Shown: positions 20,688-28,438 of the stretch, one piece after another
Layout: each line of letters opens with the position of its first letter
Position numbering within the stretch: position 1 is the stretch's first letter
Position numbers and translations under genes: made by a program
Notes under the pieces: model-generated
What the model was told of the DNA's origin: nothing
The model's input: only the letters and a program-made list of their open reading frames with translations
Database searches by the model: none
Source: Salinicola salarius
Lineage (GTDB): Bacteria > Pseudomonadota > Gammaproteobacteria > Pseudomonadales > Halomonadaceae
Reading direction: 5' to 3'
Assembly: GCF_002179555.1 (NCBI RefSeq)
Contig: NZ_NHOU01000014.1
Coordinates: 1 to 64,000, forward strand
Length of the DNA: 64,000 bases

Positions 20688-21202
20688 GAGAGTTTCCTAT
20701 ACGAAACAAATTTCGAGTCGGGTGATTTTGGTGGGCATTATGCATCAATGTGACGTCGATTGGCATAGTCCCACCTGCTTCCCGCTCAATTGAACAGGAA
20801 TCGCGTTACTAGATTGAGCCCAGATCCGGGAAACGTCCAGTCCTGGAATGGTGTTTCCCGCCTCTTGCGGCGTGGTGGCGACCTCGTGACGAGGGCGCTT
20901 GGCCGGGCGCCGGTGACAGCAAGGGCATCGAGGGATGGCATCTGCATTTTTGGCGACTTGGCGCTTCCCGTCGAGATCGGGGTAACGTGTTTCTTATTGG
21001 AAACAGAAAGGGCTTTTCGCTAAGGTAGCCAAGGACACGCTGAGGCCCATGGCAAAGAGGAATGAAGGCTTTGGGATCATTGTGGATGCGTAGTGGAATC
21101 CTCTATCGTTGCCACGTTTTGGCCATCAATGAGCGTTCATGGCTATCCCGGCACGCTCTGGCCTGTTTGACAGCGACAACAACCCAATAAATGGAGTTCG
21201 AC
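20688..21202. promoter_or_regulatory. Divergent control region between gcvH-gcvP and AGCS-gcvT
   Basis: About 515 bases with no supported gene between two divergent operons of one pathway. I looked for a tandem glycine riboswitch (conserved CCGAAGG and CTCTCAGG-type strings on either strand) and did not find one. Small inverted repeats are visible, such as CGAAA-caaa-TTTCG at 20702-20715 and GTTTC-ttattg-GAAAC near 20989-21004; they could be operators but are short. The length suggests a regulator binding here; the regulator is not in the window. Confidence 0.4.
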
Positions 21203-22591
21203 GTGGATCAACTCACTACGATATTCAGCGCCATCAACGGCGTGGTCTGGGGCCCGTTGATGCTGATCCTGCTGTTCGGGGTCGGTATCTACTTGCAACT
21301 GGGGCTCAAGTTGATGCCCATTCGCAAGCTTGGGCTCGGTTTCAGCTTGCTGTGGGGTGGCCGCCGCAGCGATGCCGACAGTCGTGACGATGGCGAGATA
21401 TCACCGTTCAACGCGCTGATGACGGCTCTTTCAGCCACGATAGGAACGGGAAACATCGCCGGTGTGGCCACGGCCATTGCGCTCGGTGGCCCCGGGGCGG
21501 TGTTCTGGATGTGGCTGACCGCGCTGGTCGGGATGGCAACGAAGTTTGCCGAAGCCGTGCTGGCGGTGCGGTATCGGCAGACCGATTCCCGGGGCGATCA
21601 TGTCGGTGGGCCGATGTATTACATTCGTAACGGGCTGGGCAAGCGCTGGGCGTGGCTGGGCGGAATGTTCGCCTTCTTCGGCGCCGTGGCGGCTTTCGGT
21701 ATCGGCAATACCGTGCAGGCCAACTCCGTGGCGGACGCGTTGACGACGTCCTTCGGCGTGCCTGCCTGGTTGACCGGGGTCATCATCATGGCGCTTGCCG
21801 GCGCGGTCATTCTGGGCGGCATCAAACGTATATCCAGCGTTGCCGGCAAGCTGGTGCCATTGATGGCCGTGGCTTACTTCGCAGCCGGTGTCGTCGTGCT
21901 GATCATCAATGCCGATCAGATCGGTAGCGCCCTGGGCACGATCTTCGCGCACGCATTTCAGCCCATCGCCGCCAGCGGCGGTTTCGCCGGTGCTGCGGTC
22001 GCTGCCGCCATTCGCTTCGGTGTGGCGCGAGGGATCTTCTCCAACGAGGCAGGCCTGGGCAGTGCGCCGATCGCGCATGCGGCCGCGCAGACGCGTAACC
22101 CGGTCCGTCAGGGGTTGATCGCCATGCTGGGGACGTTCATCGATACGCTGGTCGTGTGCACCATGACCGCGCTGGTCATTCTGACTTCGGCCCACTGGCT
22201 GGATGGCGAAAGCGGCGCGGCATTGACCTCGCTGTCGTTCGATAGCGCGCTGCCGGGTATCGGTCAGCATATCGTCGCCATCGCGCTGTCGATATTCGCC
22301 TTCACCACGATTCTGGGCTGGTCGTTCTACGGCGAGAAGTGCTTTCAATACCTGTTCGGCGATCGGGCGATTCTGCTCTATCGGATTCTGTTCGTGCTGG
22401 CAGTGCCGGTCGGCGCCATGGCAAAGCTGGATTTCATCTGGCTGGTGGCGGACACCTTCAATGCGATGATGGCGATTCCGAACCTGATCGCCCTGGCGCT
22501 ATTGTCCCCGGTCGTATTCAAGCTGACACGCGATTACTTTGCCGGCAAGACCGTCCTGCCGGGAGAGGCGCTGGAAGACCGTGATCGATAA
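21203..22591 (+). CDS. AGCS-family alanine/glycine:cation symporter
   Basis: Inner-membrane sodium-coupled amino-acid carrier, 462 residues, about ten hydrophobic segments. Family signature region ALSATIGTGNIAGVATAI with GPGAVFWMW, then FAEAVLAVRYR, GGPMYYI and FSNEAGLGSAPIAHAAA. The GTG at 21203 has GGAG 6 nt upstream; an ATG at 21191 (12 nt earlier) lacks a ribosome site. gcvT follows after 37 nt, so import of glycine (or alanine) is probably expressed together with glycine cleavage. The substrate is inferred from this linkage. Confidence 0.9.
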   Translation: MDQLTTIFSAINGVVWGPLMLILLFGVGIYLQLGLKLMPIRKLGLGFSLLWGGRRSDADSRDDGEISPFNALMTALSATIGTGNIAGVATAIALGGPGAVFWMWLTALVGMATKFAEAVLAVRYRQTDSRGDHVGGPMYYIRNGLGKRWAWLGGMFAFFGAVAAFGIGNTVQANSVADALTTSFGVPAWLTGVIIMALAGAVILGGIKRISSVAGKLVPLMAVAYFAAGVVVLIINADQIGSALGTIFAHAFQPIAASGGFAGAAVAAAIRFGVARGIFSNEAGLGSAPIAHAAAQTRNPVRQGLIAMLGTFIDTLVVCTMTALVILTSAHWLDGESGAALTSLSFDSALPGIGQHIVAIALSIFAFTTILGWSFYGEKCFQYLFGDRAILLYRILFVLAVPVGAMAKLDFIWLVADTFNAMMAIPNLIALALLSPVVFKLTRDYFAGKTVLPGEALEDRDR

Positions 22592-22628
22592 GCAAGAACT
22601 TTCTCTCTGCGCTTAACTGGAGACTTCG

Positions 22629-23741
22629 ATGTCTACTATGAAACAGACCCCGCTGTTCGCCCTGCATCAGGAGCTCGGTGGCAAGATGGTGCCGTTCGCC
22701 GGCTACAGCATGCCCGTACAGTACCCACTGGGCGTCAAGAAAGAGCACGAGCACACGCGTCGGGCCTGTGGTCTGTTCGACGTCTCTCACATGGGCCAGG
22801 TAAAAGTGACCGGGCCTTCACCCGCCGCGGCGATGGAAACCCTGGTGACTGCCGATGTCGTGGGGCTGGCCGAAGGCGGGCAGCGCTACGCCCTGTTCAC
22901 CAACAGCGAAGGCGGCATTCTGGACGACCTGATGATCGTCAATCATGGCGATTCGCTGTACGTGGTCGTCAACGCGGCGTGCAAGGATCAGGACATAGCG
23001 CTGATGCGTACCGGTCTCGGTACCGGCCATGATGTGGAGGTTCTGGATCGGGGCTTGCTGGCCGTGCAAGGCCCGCAGGCTCGAGACGTCATGCAGCGTC
23101 TCTGTCCGGCTGCCTGTGATCTGGTGTTCATGCAGCATGGCCGTTTCGAGGTGATGGGCCATGAGCTATGGATCAGTCGCAGCGGGTACACTGGTGAGGA
23201 TGGGTTCGAGATTTCGGTGCCTGCGGAGGCCACCGAAGCGCTGGCGCGCTGGTTCCTCGAACAGTCGGAAGTCGAGCCCATCGGGCTGGGGGCGCGGGAT
23301 TCGTTGCGTCTCGAGGCTGGCCTCTGCCTCTACGGTCACGATATCGACACCACGACCACGCCCGTCGAGGCGAGCCTCTCCTGGGCTGTGGGCAAGCCGC
23401 GCCGGGTTGGTGGCGAGCGGGAGGCCGGTTTCCCCGGGGCCGACATGGTGCTGCATCAACTGCAGGCCAAGGATCACCGTCGCCGTCGCGTCGGATTGAT
23501 CGGCGAGGGCCGGGCCCCAGTACGAGAGGGCGCCAAGCTGTTCGACGCGGATGACCACGAGGTCGGGCAGGTCACGTCGGGAAGCTTCGGGCCCAGCATC
23601 GGGGCGCCGGTCGCCATGGCGTACGTGGCGATCGAGGCGGCCGAGAAAGGCACGACACTCTATGCCGATGTCCGTGGCAAGCGGTTGCCGATGACTCTCA
23701 GCGCGATGCCATTTGTGCCGGCCAACTACTATCGCGGATAA
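22629..23741 (+). CDS. gcvT: Aminomethyltransferase, T-protein of glycine cleavage
   Basis: Transfers the methylene group from GcvH to tetrahydrofolate, releasing ammonia and 5,10-methylene-THF. 370 residues: MVPFAGYSMPVQY near the start, FDVSHMGQVKVTG, SRSGYTGEDGFEI and LEAGLCLYGHDID, all conserved folate-site segments. Ribosome site is weak (ACTGGAGACTTCG before the ATG at 22629). It completes the P/H/T set in one locus but is on the opposite strand from gcvHP. Confidence 0.96.
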   Translation: MSTMKQTPLFALHQELGGKMVPFAGYSMPVQYPLGVKKEHEHTRRACGLFDVSHMGQVKVTGPSPAAAMETLVTADVVGLAEGGQRYALFTNSEGGILDDLMIVNHGDSLYVVVNAACKDQDIALMRTGLGTGHDVEVLDRGLLAVQGPQARDVMQRLCPAACDLVFMQHGRFEVMGHELWISRSGYTGEDGFEISVPAEATEALARWFLEQSEVEPIGLGARDSLRLEAGLCLYGHDIDTTTTPVEASLSWAVGKPRRVGGEREAGFPGADMVLHQLQAKDHRRRRVGLIGEGRAPVREGAKLFDADDHEVGQVTSGSFGPSIGAPVAMAYVAIEAAEKGTTLYADVRGKRLPMTLSAMPFVPANYYRG

Positions 23742-23792
23742 TCGACGCAGGATTCAAAGCCGCCGAGTTCCATTTATACCGTTATCTTCATT

Positions 23793-23822
23793 CGCCTCCC
23801 CAAATCAGGGAGGCGTTTTTGT
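23793..23822 (+). terminator. Terminator after gcvT
   Basis: Arms CGCCTCCC (23793-23800) and GGGAGGCG (23808-23815), followed by TTTTTGTTT. Just upstream (23774-23788) lies the 15-base string TTATACCGTTATCTT that also occurs before the fumarase gene. Confidence 0.85.
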
Positions 23823-23861
23823 TTCCAGGCAGAGGTGCTGAAGCTGGAAAGGGTGGAGACG

Positions 23862-24479
23862 CTAAAGAATCCGTCGGAAAGTGAGATTGATACGAACGCC
23901 GTCGATCGCTCGCGGGGCTAATGTGTGTTGCCACCTGGCCTGGGCGCCGGGCCCCATTAGTAACAGGCTGCCGTGGGGCAACCAGACGTTGAAGGCGCGG
24001 CGAGGTGTGGCCGTCTTCTCCCGAAAGCGAATAGGACGCTCGCTACCCAGCGATACCGAAGCCACGATCGGATCCTCGCCGAGTTCCGGCTCATCGTCGC
24101 TATGCCAGCCCATGCGCTGCTCGCCGTTGGCGTAGCGATTCAGCAGCACGCTATTGAAACCGGCCGACGGCATCTCGTGGGCCTGCAGTAGCTGCTGGAC
24201 CCGATCCCTCAACCTCTCGACTTGCGGATGCCACGGCTGTGGCTGGAACGCACGCCCGGAGTAGCGATAGTGCGCATCACGGTCACCCATCCAGCACTGG
24301 GAGCGCGGAATGACGTGCCGGCGTCCGTAAAGTTGAAGGGTTGGGGAGGTCCATTCGATTTGATGATCGAGCGCGAGACAGAGCCGGGAAGCCTCTTCTT
24401 CGTCGAGAAAATTCGGTAGCAGAGCCAGCATCGGCGACTCTTCGATGCGTTGCCAATCGTTGCTGTCCGGCTCGGACAT
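23862..24479 (-). CDS. AlkB-like 2-oxoglutarate/Fe(II)-dependent dioxygenase
   Basis: 205 residues. The double-stranded beta-helix iron site shows as WHSDDE (H-x-D) and, later, the distal histidine in QHTLAPR, with the 2-oxoglutarate arginine in RINLTFR. NRYANGEQRMGWHSDDEPEL is typical of AlkB homologues that repair alkylated bases or act on RNA. Start ATG at 24479 is preferred over an upstream start at 24575 that would overlap the PAP2 gene. It is the last gene of a minus-strand group, 7 nt after the PAP2 gene. Closest match by memory is the ALKBH2/3-like bacterial group; substrate unproven. Confidence 0.88.
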   Translation of the reverse strand: MSEPDSNDWQRIEESPMLALLPNFLDEEEASRLCLALDHQIEWTSPTLQLYGRRHVIPRSQCWMGDRDAHYRYSGRAFQPQPWHPQVERLRDRVQQLLQAHEMPSAGFNSVLLNRYANGEQRMGWHSDDEPELGEDPIVASVSLGSERPIRFREKTATPRRAFNVWLPHGSLLLMGPGAQARWQHTLAPRAIDGVRINLTFRRIL

Positions 24480-24486
24480 GGCAGCG

Positions 24487-25044
24487 TTACCCGCCCCAGA
24501 AGAACAGGGCGGCCAGGCCGCTGCCCCAGGCCAGAGCGAATCCCAGCAGCGCCCCCACGATGACGTCGCTGACATAGTGCAGACCCAGCACCACGCGCGA
24601 GATCGCGATCAGGACGGCAAGCGGAATCACGATCGGCAGTAGCCGCGGAGTGCTCGCGGCGGTCAGACAGCTGAACATCACCGCGTGCAGGGTGTGGCCG
24701 CTGGGGAAGCTGTAACGGTCGACCGGCGGCATCGTGCAGCGGATCGTATCGAAGGTGATGTAGGGGCGTTCCCGGCACAGCCGGGTCTTGAGCAGGCGAT
24801 ACACGAGAGCGGCAACGCTGGCTGTCAGCCCCCAGTGCGCCGCGGTCAGCCATCCCTCCCGGCCCAGCAGGAGAGGTTGCAGCAGGGCGACTGCGACCCA
24901 GGCCGGCCAGTCGCCGAGACGGCTGACCAGACGGAATAGCCAGAGGGTCGGCGCGTGGCGAGAGAATTCCGCCAGCCAGTGGCTGAGCCGGCTCTCGGCG
25001 CGATCCAGCTGTTCAAACCTGAGACGTTGAGTGCGTGGCGGCAT
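24487..25044 (-). CDS. PAP2-family membrane phosphatase
   Basis: 185 residues with several hydrophobic segments and the full three-part PAP2 signature: KTRLCRERP, PSGHT, and SRVVLGLHYVSD. Enzymes of this type remove phosphate from phosphatidate, phosphatidylglycerol phosphate, undecaprenyl pyrophosphate or related lipids. ATG at 25044 with AGGGA upstream; it overlaps the end of the glycosyltransferase gene by 32 nt, which suggests co-translation. With the neighbouring GT4 enzyme, a lipid substrate such as diacylglycerol formation for a glycolipid is plausible but inferred. Confidence 0.87.
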   Translation of the reverse strand: MPPRTQRLRFEQLDRAESRLSHWLAEFSRHAPTLWLFRLVSRLGDWPAWVAVALLQPLLLGREGWLTAAHWGLTASVAALVYRLLKTRLCRERPYITFDTIRCTMPPVDRYSFPSGHTLHAVMFSCLTAASTPRLLPIVIPLAVLIAISRVVLGLHYVSDVIVGALLGFALAWGSGLAALFFWGG

Positions 25045-26170
25045 GCTGTGTTCCCTGGACCTGAATGAGATGGGCAAGAAAACGGTCGCCGATATGGGCC
25101 CAGCTCAGCCCCGAAGCGCGCTGGCGTGCCTGGCGACCCAGGCGGGCGTAGAGAGCGGGCTGCTGGCAAAGCTCGCTCGCTGCCTGGATGAAGCCATCGC
25201 TATCGTCCGGCGAGACCAGCCGCCCATCGACGTCATCGGTGATCAGTTCCTTCGCTGCGGCATGATCGAATGCCACCACGGCGAGTCCGCTCGCCATCGC
25301 CTCCGGCACTACATTGCCGAAGGTTTCCGAGAGCGAAGGAAAGATGAACATGTCCGCGCTGGCGTAATGGCGCGCCAAGGCTTCTCCTTTCTGGAAGCCC
25401 GTGAATACGGCGTCGGGCAGTCGCTGGGCAATGCTCCTGCGAGCGGGGCCGTCGCCCACCAGCACCTGTACCAGCGACGGGTTGGCCCGCTGCATGGCCG
25501 CCATGGTGGTGGCCAGCAGTTCGATATTCTTCTCGCTGGCGAGCCGGCCGACATAAAGCGCCACCGGATCGTGCGGGCTGGCGCCCCATTGGCGTCTCAG
25601 TTCCGCATCCCGCCGTGAGGGGTGATAGCGCTCGGCGTCCACCCCACGCGCCAGCACCGAGACGCGCCGGTAGCCGCTATCCTCCAGGGCCTGACGCTGT
25701 GCCGCCGTGGGCACCAGCGTCGCGTCGCAGCGATTGTGGAAGTATCGCAGACCGCGGCGGGCAATCGGAATGCTCCAGCCGAGGTGGTAATTACTGGCGT
25801 ACTGATCGAAGTTGGTGTGGAATCCGCTGACGACCGGTATCTGCAAGTGCCTTGCCGCATTCAAGGCTGACCAGCCGAGAGGACCTTCGGTGGCGATGTA
25901 GATAGCGTCGGGACGTTCCTGGCGCCAGAGCCGCACCAGCCGACGCCGGCACGGCCAGCCGACGTGGACGTCGGCGTAGATCGGTAGCGACACGCCGCGG
26001 ACGTGGACATCCCGCTCCGCCAGCGTGTCTCGCTCGCCGCCCGCCGGATCGGGTCGGATCAGCTGCAGCGTGACGCCTTTGGAGACCAGATGGCTGGCAA
26101 GTTGGCTCAGGGTGTGAGCGACGCCGTTGACTTCCGGCGCCCAGGTTTCACTGACCAGGGCTATGCGCAT
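25013..26170 (-). CDS. GT4-family glycosyltransferase (possible diacylglycerol glycosyltransferase)
   Basis: 385 residues in GT-B fold. N-terminal MRIALVSETWAPEVNGVAHT is the typical acceptor-domain start; the donor domain has LYVGRLASEKNIE, VGDGPAR and the E-x7-E region SLSETFGNVVPEAMASGLAV. This pattern fits retaining GT4 enzymes that transfer glucose, mannose or uronic acid to diacylglycerol or similar lipids (UgdG/Sqd2/MgtA-like). Start ATG at 26170 chosen over 26188. The next gene is the overlapping PAP2 phosphatase, so a membrane glycolipid role is likely; the sugar is unknown. Confidence 0.85.
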   Translation of the reverse strand: MRIALVSETWAPEVNGVAHTLSQLASHLVSKGVTLQLIRPDPAGGERDTLAERDVHVRGVSLPIYADVHVGWPCRRRLVRLWRQERPDAIYIATEGPLGWSALNAARHLQIPVVSGFHTNFDQYASNYHLGWSIPIARRGLRYFHNRCDATLVPTAAQRQALEDSGYRRVSVLARGVDAERYHPSRRDAELRRQWGASPHDPVALYVGRLASEKNIELLATTMAAMQRANPSLVQVLVGDGPARRSIAQRLPDAVFTGFQKGEALARHYASADMFIFPSLSETFGNVVPEAMASGLAVVAFDHAAAKELITDDVDGRLVSPDDSDGFIQAASELCQQPALYARLGRQARQRASGLSWAHIGDRFLAHLIQVQGTQHAATHSTSQV

Positions 26171-26317
26171 TTTGATGACTCCTTCCACGCCAGCGAAGCT
26201 GTCCGGATTCCCGACTCGCCGTCAACCGTAATCGAACGTAATCGATCTGGTTTCCGATCCTGCAGGGTACCGATGACGTCAATGTGTCAAGGCGATGACG
26301 AATGCATGACACGCCGT

Positions 26318-27211
26318 TTAGCGTAGCACGCGCGCGGGATCCACGGGCTTTCCGCCATGACGAAGATCGAACAGCAGGTGATAGCGGCTGCTGCCGCTTT
26401 CCTGGCCTATGTCGCATAGCGGTGCCCCGCTGGAGACGGAGTCTCCTTCGGAGACCATCAGCTTGTCGCAGAAGGCGTAGACGCTCTGCATGTTGTCGGC
26501 ATGGTGGAGGATGACCACCTGACCCAGTTGGCGCATGCCGCTGGCAAACCGCACCTTGCCCGGCGCGGTGGCCTTGGCGACTGCCGGGGAGGGTGTCGTC
26601 AGCATCATGGGCTGCAGGGTGCCGTGGGCGTCACGGCCAAAACGACGCTCGACGGCATAGTTCGCCAATGGCCATTGCCATTGGCGCGCCGAAGCGGGGA
26701 GCGGGCCGGGATCCGGAAGCGAGCGCGAGGCTGCCGGCGCTGACGCGGCACGACTGCCACCGTTGCCGCTCGAACCGCCGCCGAGCGGTACCTGGATCAA
26801 CTGTCCGACGGCCAGCCGGGAGGGATCGATACCGGTGTTGGCAGCCTGTACGCGCTGCGGGTTGGCACCGAAATAGCGCGCAATCGAATAGAGCGAATCG
26901 CCGCGCCTCACCTGATAACGGTAGGGGCCACCGCCCGGCGCACGTTCCTGCCGTGATGGCAGCATCAGACGTTGACCGATCGCCAGCCGCCGTGAGTCCA
27001 CGCCCGGGTTGAAGCGCTGCAGGCGAAGTAGCGGGATGCCGGCCTGATCGGCGATCTTGCCCAGGGTATCTCCGCGCTGCACCGTCACCCAGCCGCCTCC
27101 GTCGGAGATGCTGACTCCGCCACCGCTCGCACAGCCGCCGAGCAGCAGAATCAGTCCCAGCAGTAGGAGGAGAGCGCCGTGTCTTTTTCCTGCCACCTTG
27201 CGTTCAGCCAT
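26318..27211 (-). CDS. Two-LysM lipoprotein with degenerate LytM (peptidase M23) domain, NlpD-like
   Basis: 297 residues. Lipoprotein signal with lipobox LGGC (C27); LysM domains at about 43-86 (VQRGDTLGKIADQAG) and 99-143 (VRRGDSLYSIARYFG), which bind peptidoglycan; a Pro/Ser linker; and a C-terminal LytM fold (about 200-295; TAPGKVRFASG, GQVVILHHADNMQSVYAFC, VSSGAPLCDIG, LLFDLRHGGKPVDP). The zinc ligands of active M23 enzymes (HxxxD and HxH) are not kept: the HxH position reads YHLLFD. The family with lost ligands (EnvC, NlpD) activates amidases for cell separation, so this is probably an amidase activator. Its start overlaps the acyltransferase gene by 61 nt. Confidence 0.87.
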   Translation of the reverse strand: MAERKVAGKRHGALLLLLGLILLLGGCASGGGVSISDGGGWVTVQRGDTLGKIADQAGIPLLRLQRFNPGVDSRRLAIGQRLMLPSRQERAPGGGPYRYQVRRGDSLYSIARYFGANPQRVQAANTGIDPSRLAVGQLIQVPLGGGSSGNGGSRAASAPAASRSLPDPGPLPASARQWQWPLANYAVERRFGRDAHGTLQPMMLTTPSPAVAKATAPGKVRFASGMRQLGQVVILHHADNMQSVYAFCDKLMVSEGDSVSSGAPLCDIGQESGSSRYHLLFDLRHGGKPVDPARVLR

Positions 27212-28026
27212 GTGTAGAAACGTTCCTTGTAATGGGCATCGTCGTAGCTCCCCTCCAGCATCCAGTCCGGCCTGTCGAGACGTTTCGCGACCATCGCGAT
27301 ATCCCGCTCGCGGCCGCAGAGGAAATCCCAGAAATTGGGCGTGCCACGACGATAGTGCAGCGTCACGTCGATGATGCCGTCCAGGCGCGATCCCAACAGC
27401 CCGATGACCTGGGCTACCCCTCCGGCCTTGGGTCGCAGCAGATGCCGATAGGGACTTTGCTGCTGGCGTTGCTTCTCCGGCGTGAATCGGGTCCCCTCGA
27501 CGAAGTTGTAGATCGTCATCGGCATCTCCCGGGCATGCTCGCACATCCGTTGCGTCGCTCGACGGTCCCGCTCGGCCAGCCCGGGATGGCGCGCGAGCTT
27601 TTCACGGCTGTAGCGACGCATGAACGGAAATTCGAGGGCCCACCAGGCCAGACCGACGATGGGAACCAGGATCAACTCCCGTTTGAGGAAGAATTTCGGC
27701 ATGGCCAGGCGGCCGGTCAATACGTAGAGCATGACGATGATGTCGGTCCAGCTCTGATGGTTGGCCATGACCAGCCACCACTGGTTCGGCGAGAGGGACT
27801 CGGGAATGTCGGCCCGAATCCGCGGGTGAATCCAGTAACGGATGCAGACGTTGTTGGTTCTCACCCAGGCGAGAGCGACCCAGTGCAGTCCGCCGAGTAC
27901 CCGCAGGCGCCAGCGCCGAATTGGTATTACCAGTTTTACTGCTGTCAGCACGATCAGCGGGATTCCCCAGAAAAGCGTGTTGATGACCAGCAGCAGGACG
28001 CTGATGCACCCTTTCAGGGTCGACAT
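27151..28026 (-). CDS. Lysophospholipid (1-acylglycerol-3-phosphate) acyltransferase, YihG type
   Basis: 291-residue membrane acyltransferase. Block I ANHQSWTD (H-x4-D) and block III VEGTRFTPEK are present, with an N-terminal membrane helix (about 7-35). The long form with DVTLHYRRGTPNFWDFLCG matches E. coli YihG rather than PlsC. It acylates lysophosphatidic acid or lysophospholipids. ATG at 28026 follows GGAG with 7-nt spacing; an ATG at 28041 is also open. First gene of the minus-strand group that continues with the LysM lipoprotein. Confidence 0.9.
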   Translation of the reverse strand: MSTLKGCISVLLLVINTLFWGIPLIVLTAVKLVIPIRRWRLRVLGGLHWVALAWVRTNNVCIRYWIHPRIRADIPESLSPNQWWLVMANHQSWTDIIVMLYVLTGRLAMPKFFLKRELILVPIVGLAWWALEFPFMRRYSREKLARHPGLAERDRRATQRMCEHAREMPMTIYNFVEGTRFTPEKQRQQQSPYRHLLRPKAGGVAQVIGLLGSRLDGIIDVTLHYRRGTPNFWDFLCGRERDIAMVAKRLDRPDWMLEGSYDDAHYKERFYTWLNARWQEKDTALSSYCWD

Positions 28027-28438
28027 GCCATTCTCCATCAATGACTTGGCTCAATGTTACTGGAATGTCCTCGGACTGCACAGCGCGCCGACCTTCGGTT
28101 CATGGTCGGGGAAAGATGCGGGTGGGCGATGACGTGTCTCGAGGCAAAGACTGGGTTTTGCCATTGTCGAAAAACTGACCAATTTAAGGTCAGCATGGGT
28201 AGGGAGGACGACCGTTGCTATCCGTCACCGGAAATGCACAGCGTTATCCACAGAAGATGTGAATAATTCATGTCAGTATCTGATGGTCACGGATATCGCT
28301 GAATCTCGGCAAGATCGCCTCTAAATTGATAGACTGCCGCCGCTTTCGCCTCCGTTCACTGTGAGGTGCCGTTCATCGACCCGGATCGGTGCCATTCGTC
28401 GAACGGATTCCTCAACCGCTGCTGTCTGGAGAACTCTG
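28027..28438. promoter_or_regulatory. Divergent intergenic region with palindromes and one DnaA-box-like site
   Basis: About 410 bases between two divergent genes, with no supported ORF. Visible: inverted repeat CTGACC-n7-GGTCAG (28175-28193), a typical operator size; a second one, GGCAAA-n8-TTTGCC (28143-28162); and a single exact TTATCCACA (28244-28252), the DnaA-box consensus. One box does not make an origin. The palindromes are good candidates for the regulator of the MFS gene or the acyltransferase group. Confidence 0.4.

Noticed and set aside
20688-21202. Glycine riboswitch upstream of the gcv genes
   Set aside because: The conserved core strings of the glycine aptamer were not found on either strand by eye.
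28244-28252. Replication origin from a DnaA box
   Set aside because: Only one consensus box, no cluster, no AT-rich unwinding region, and no dnaA, gidA or rpmH nearby.
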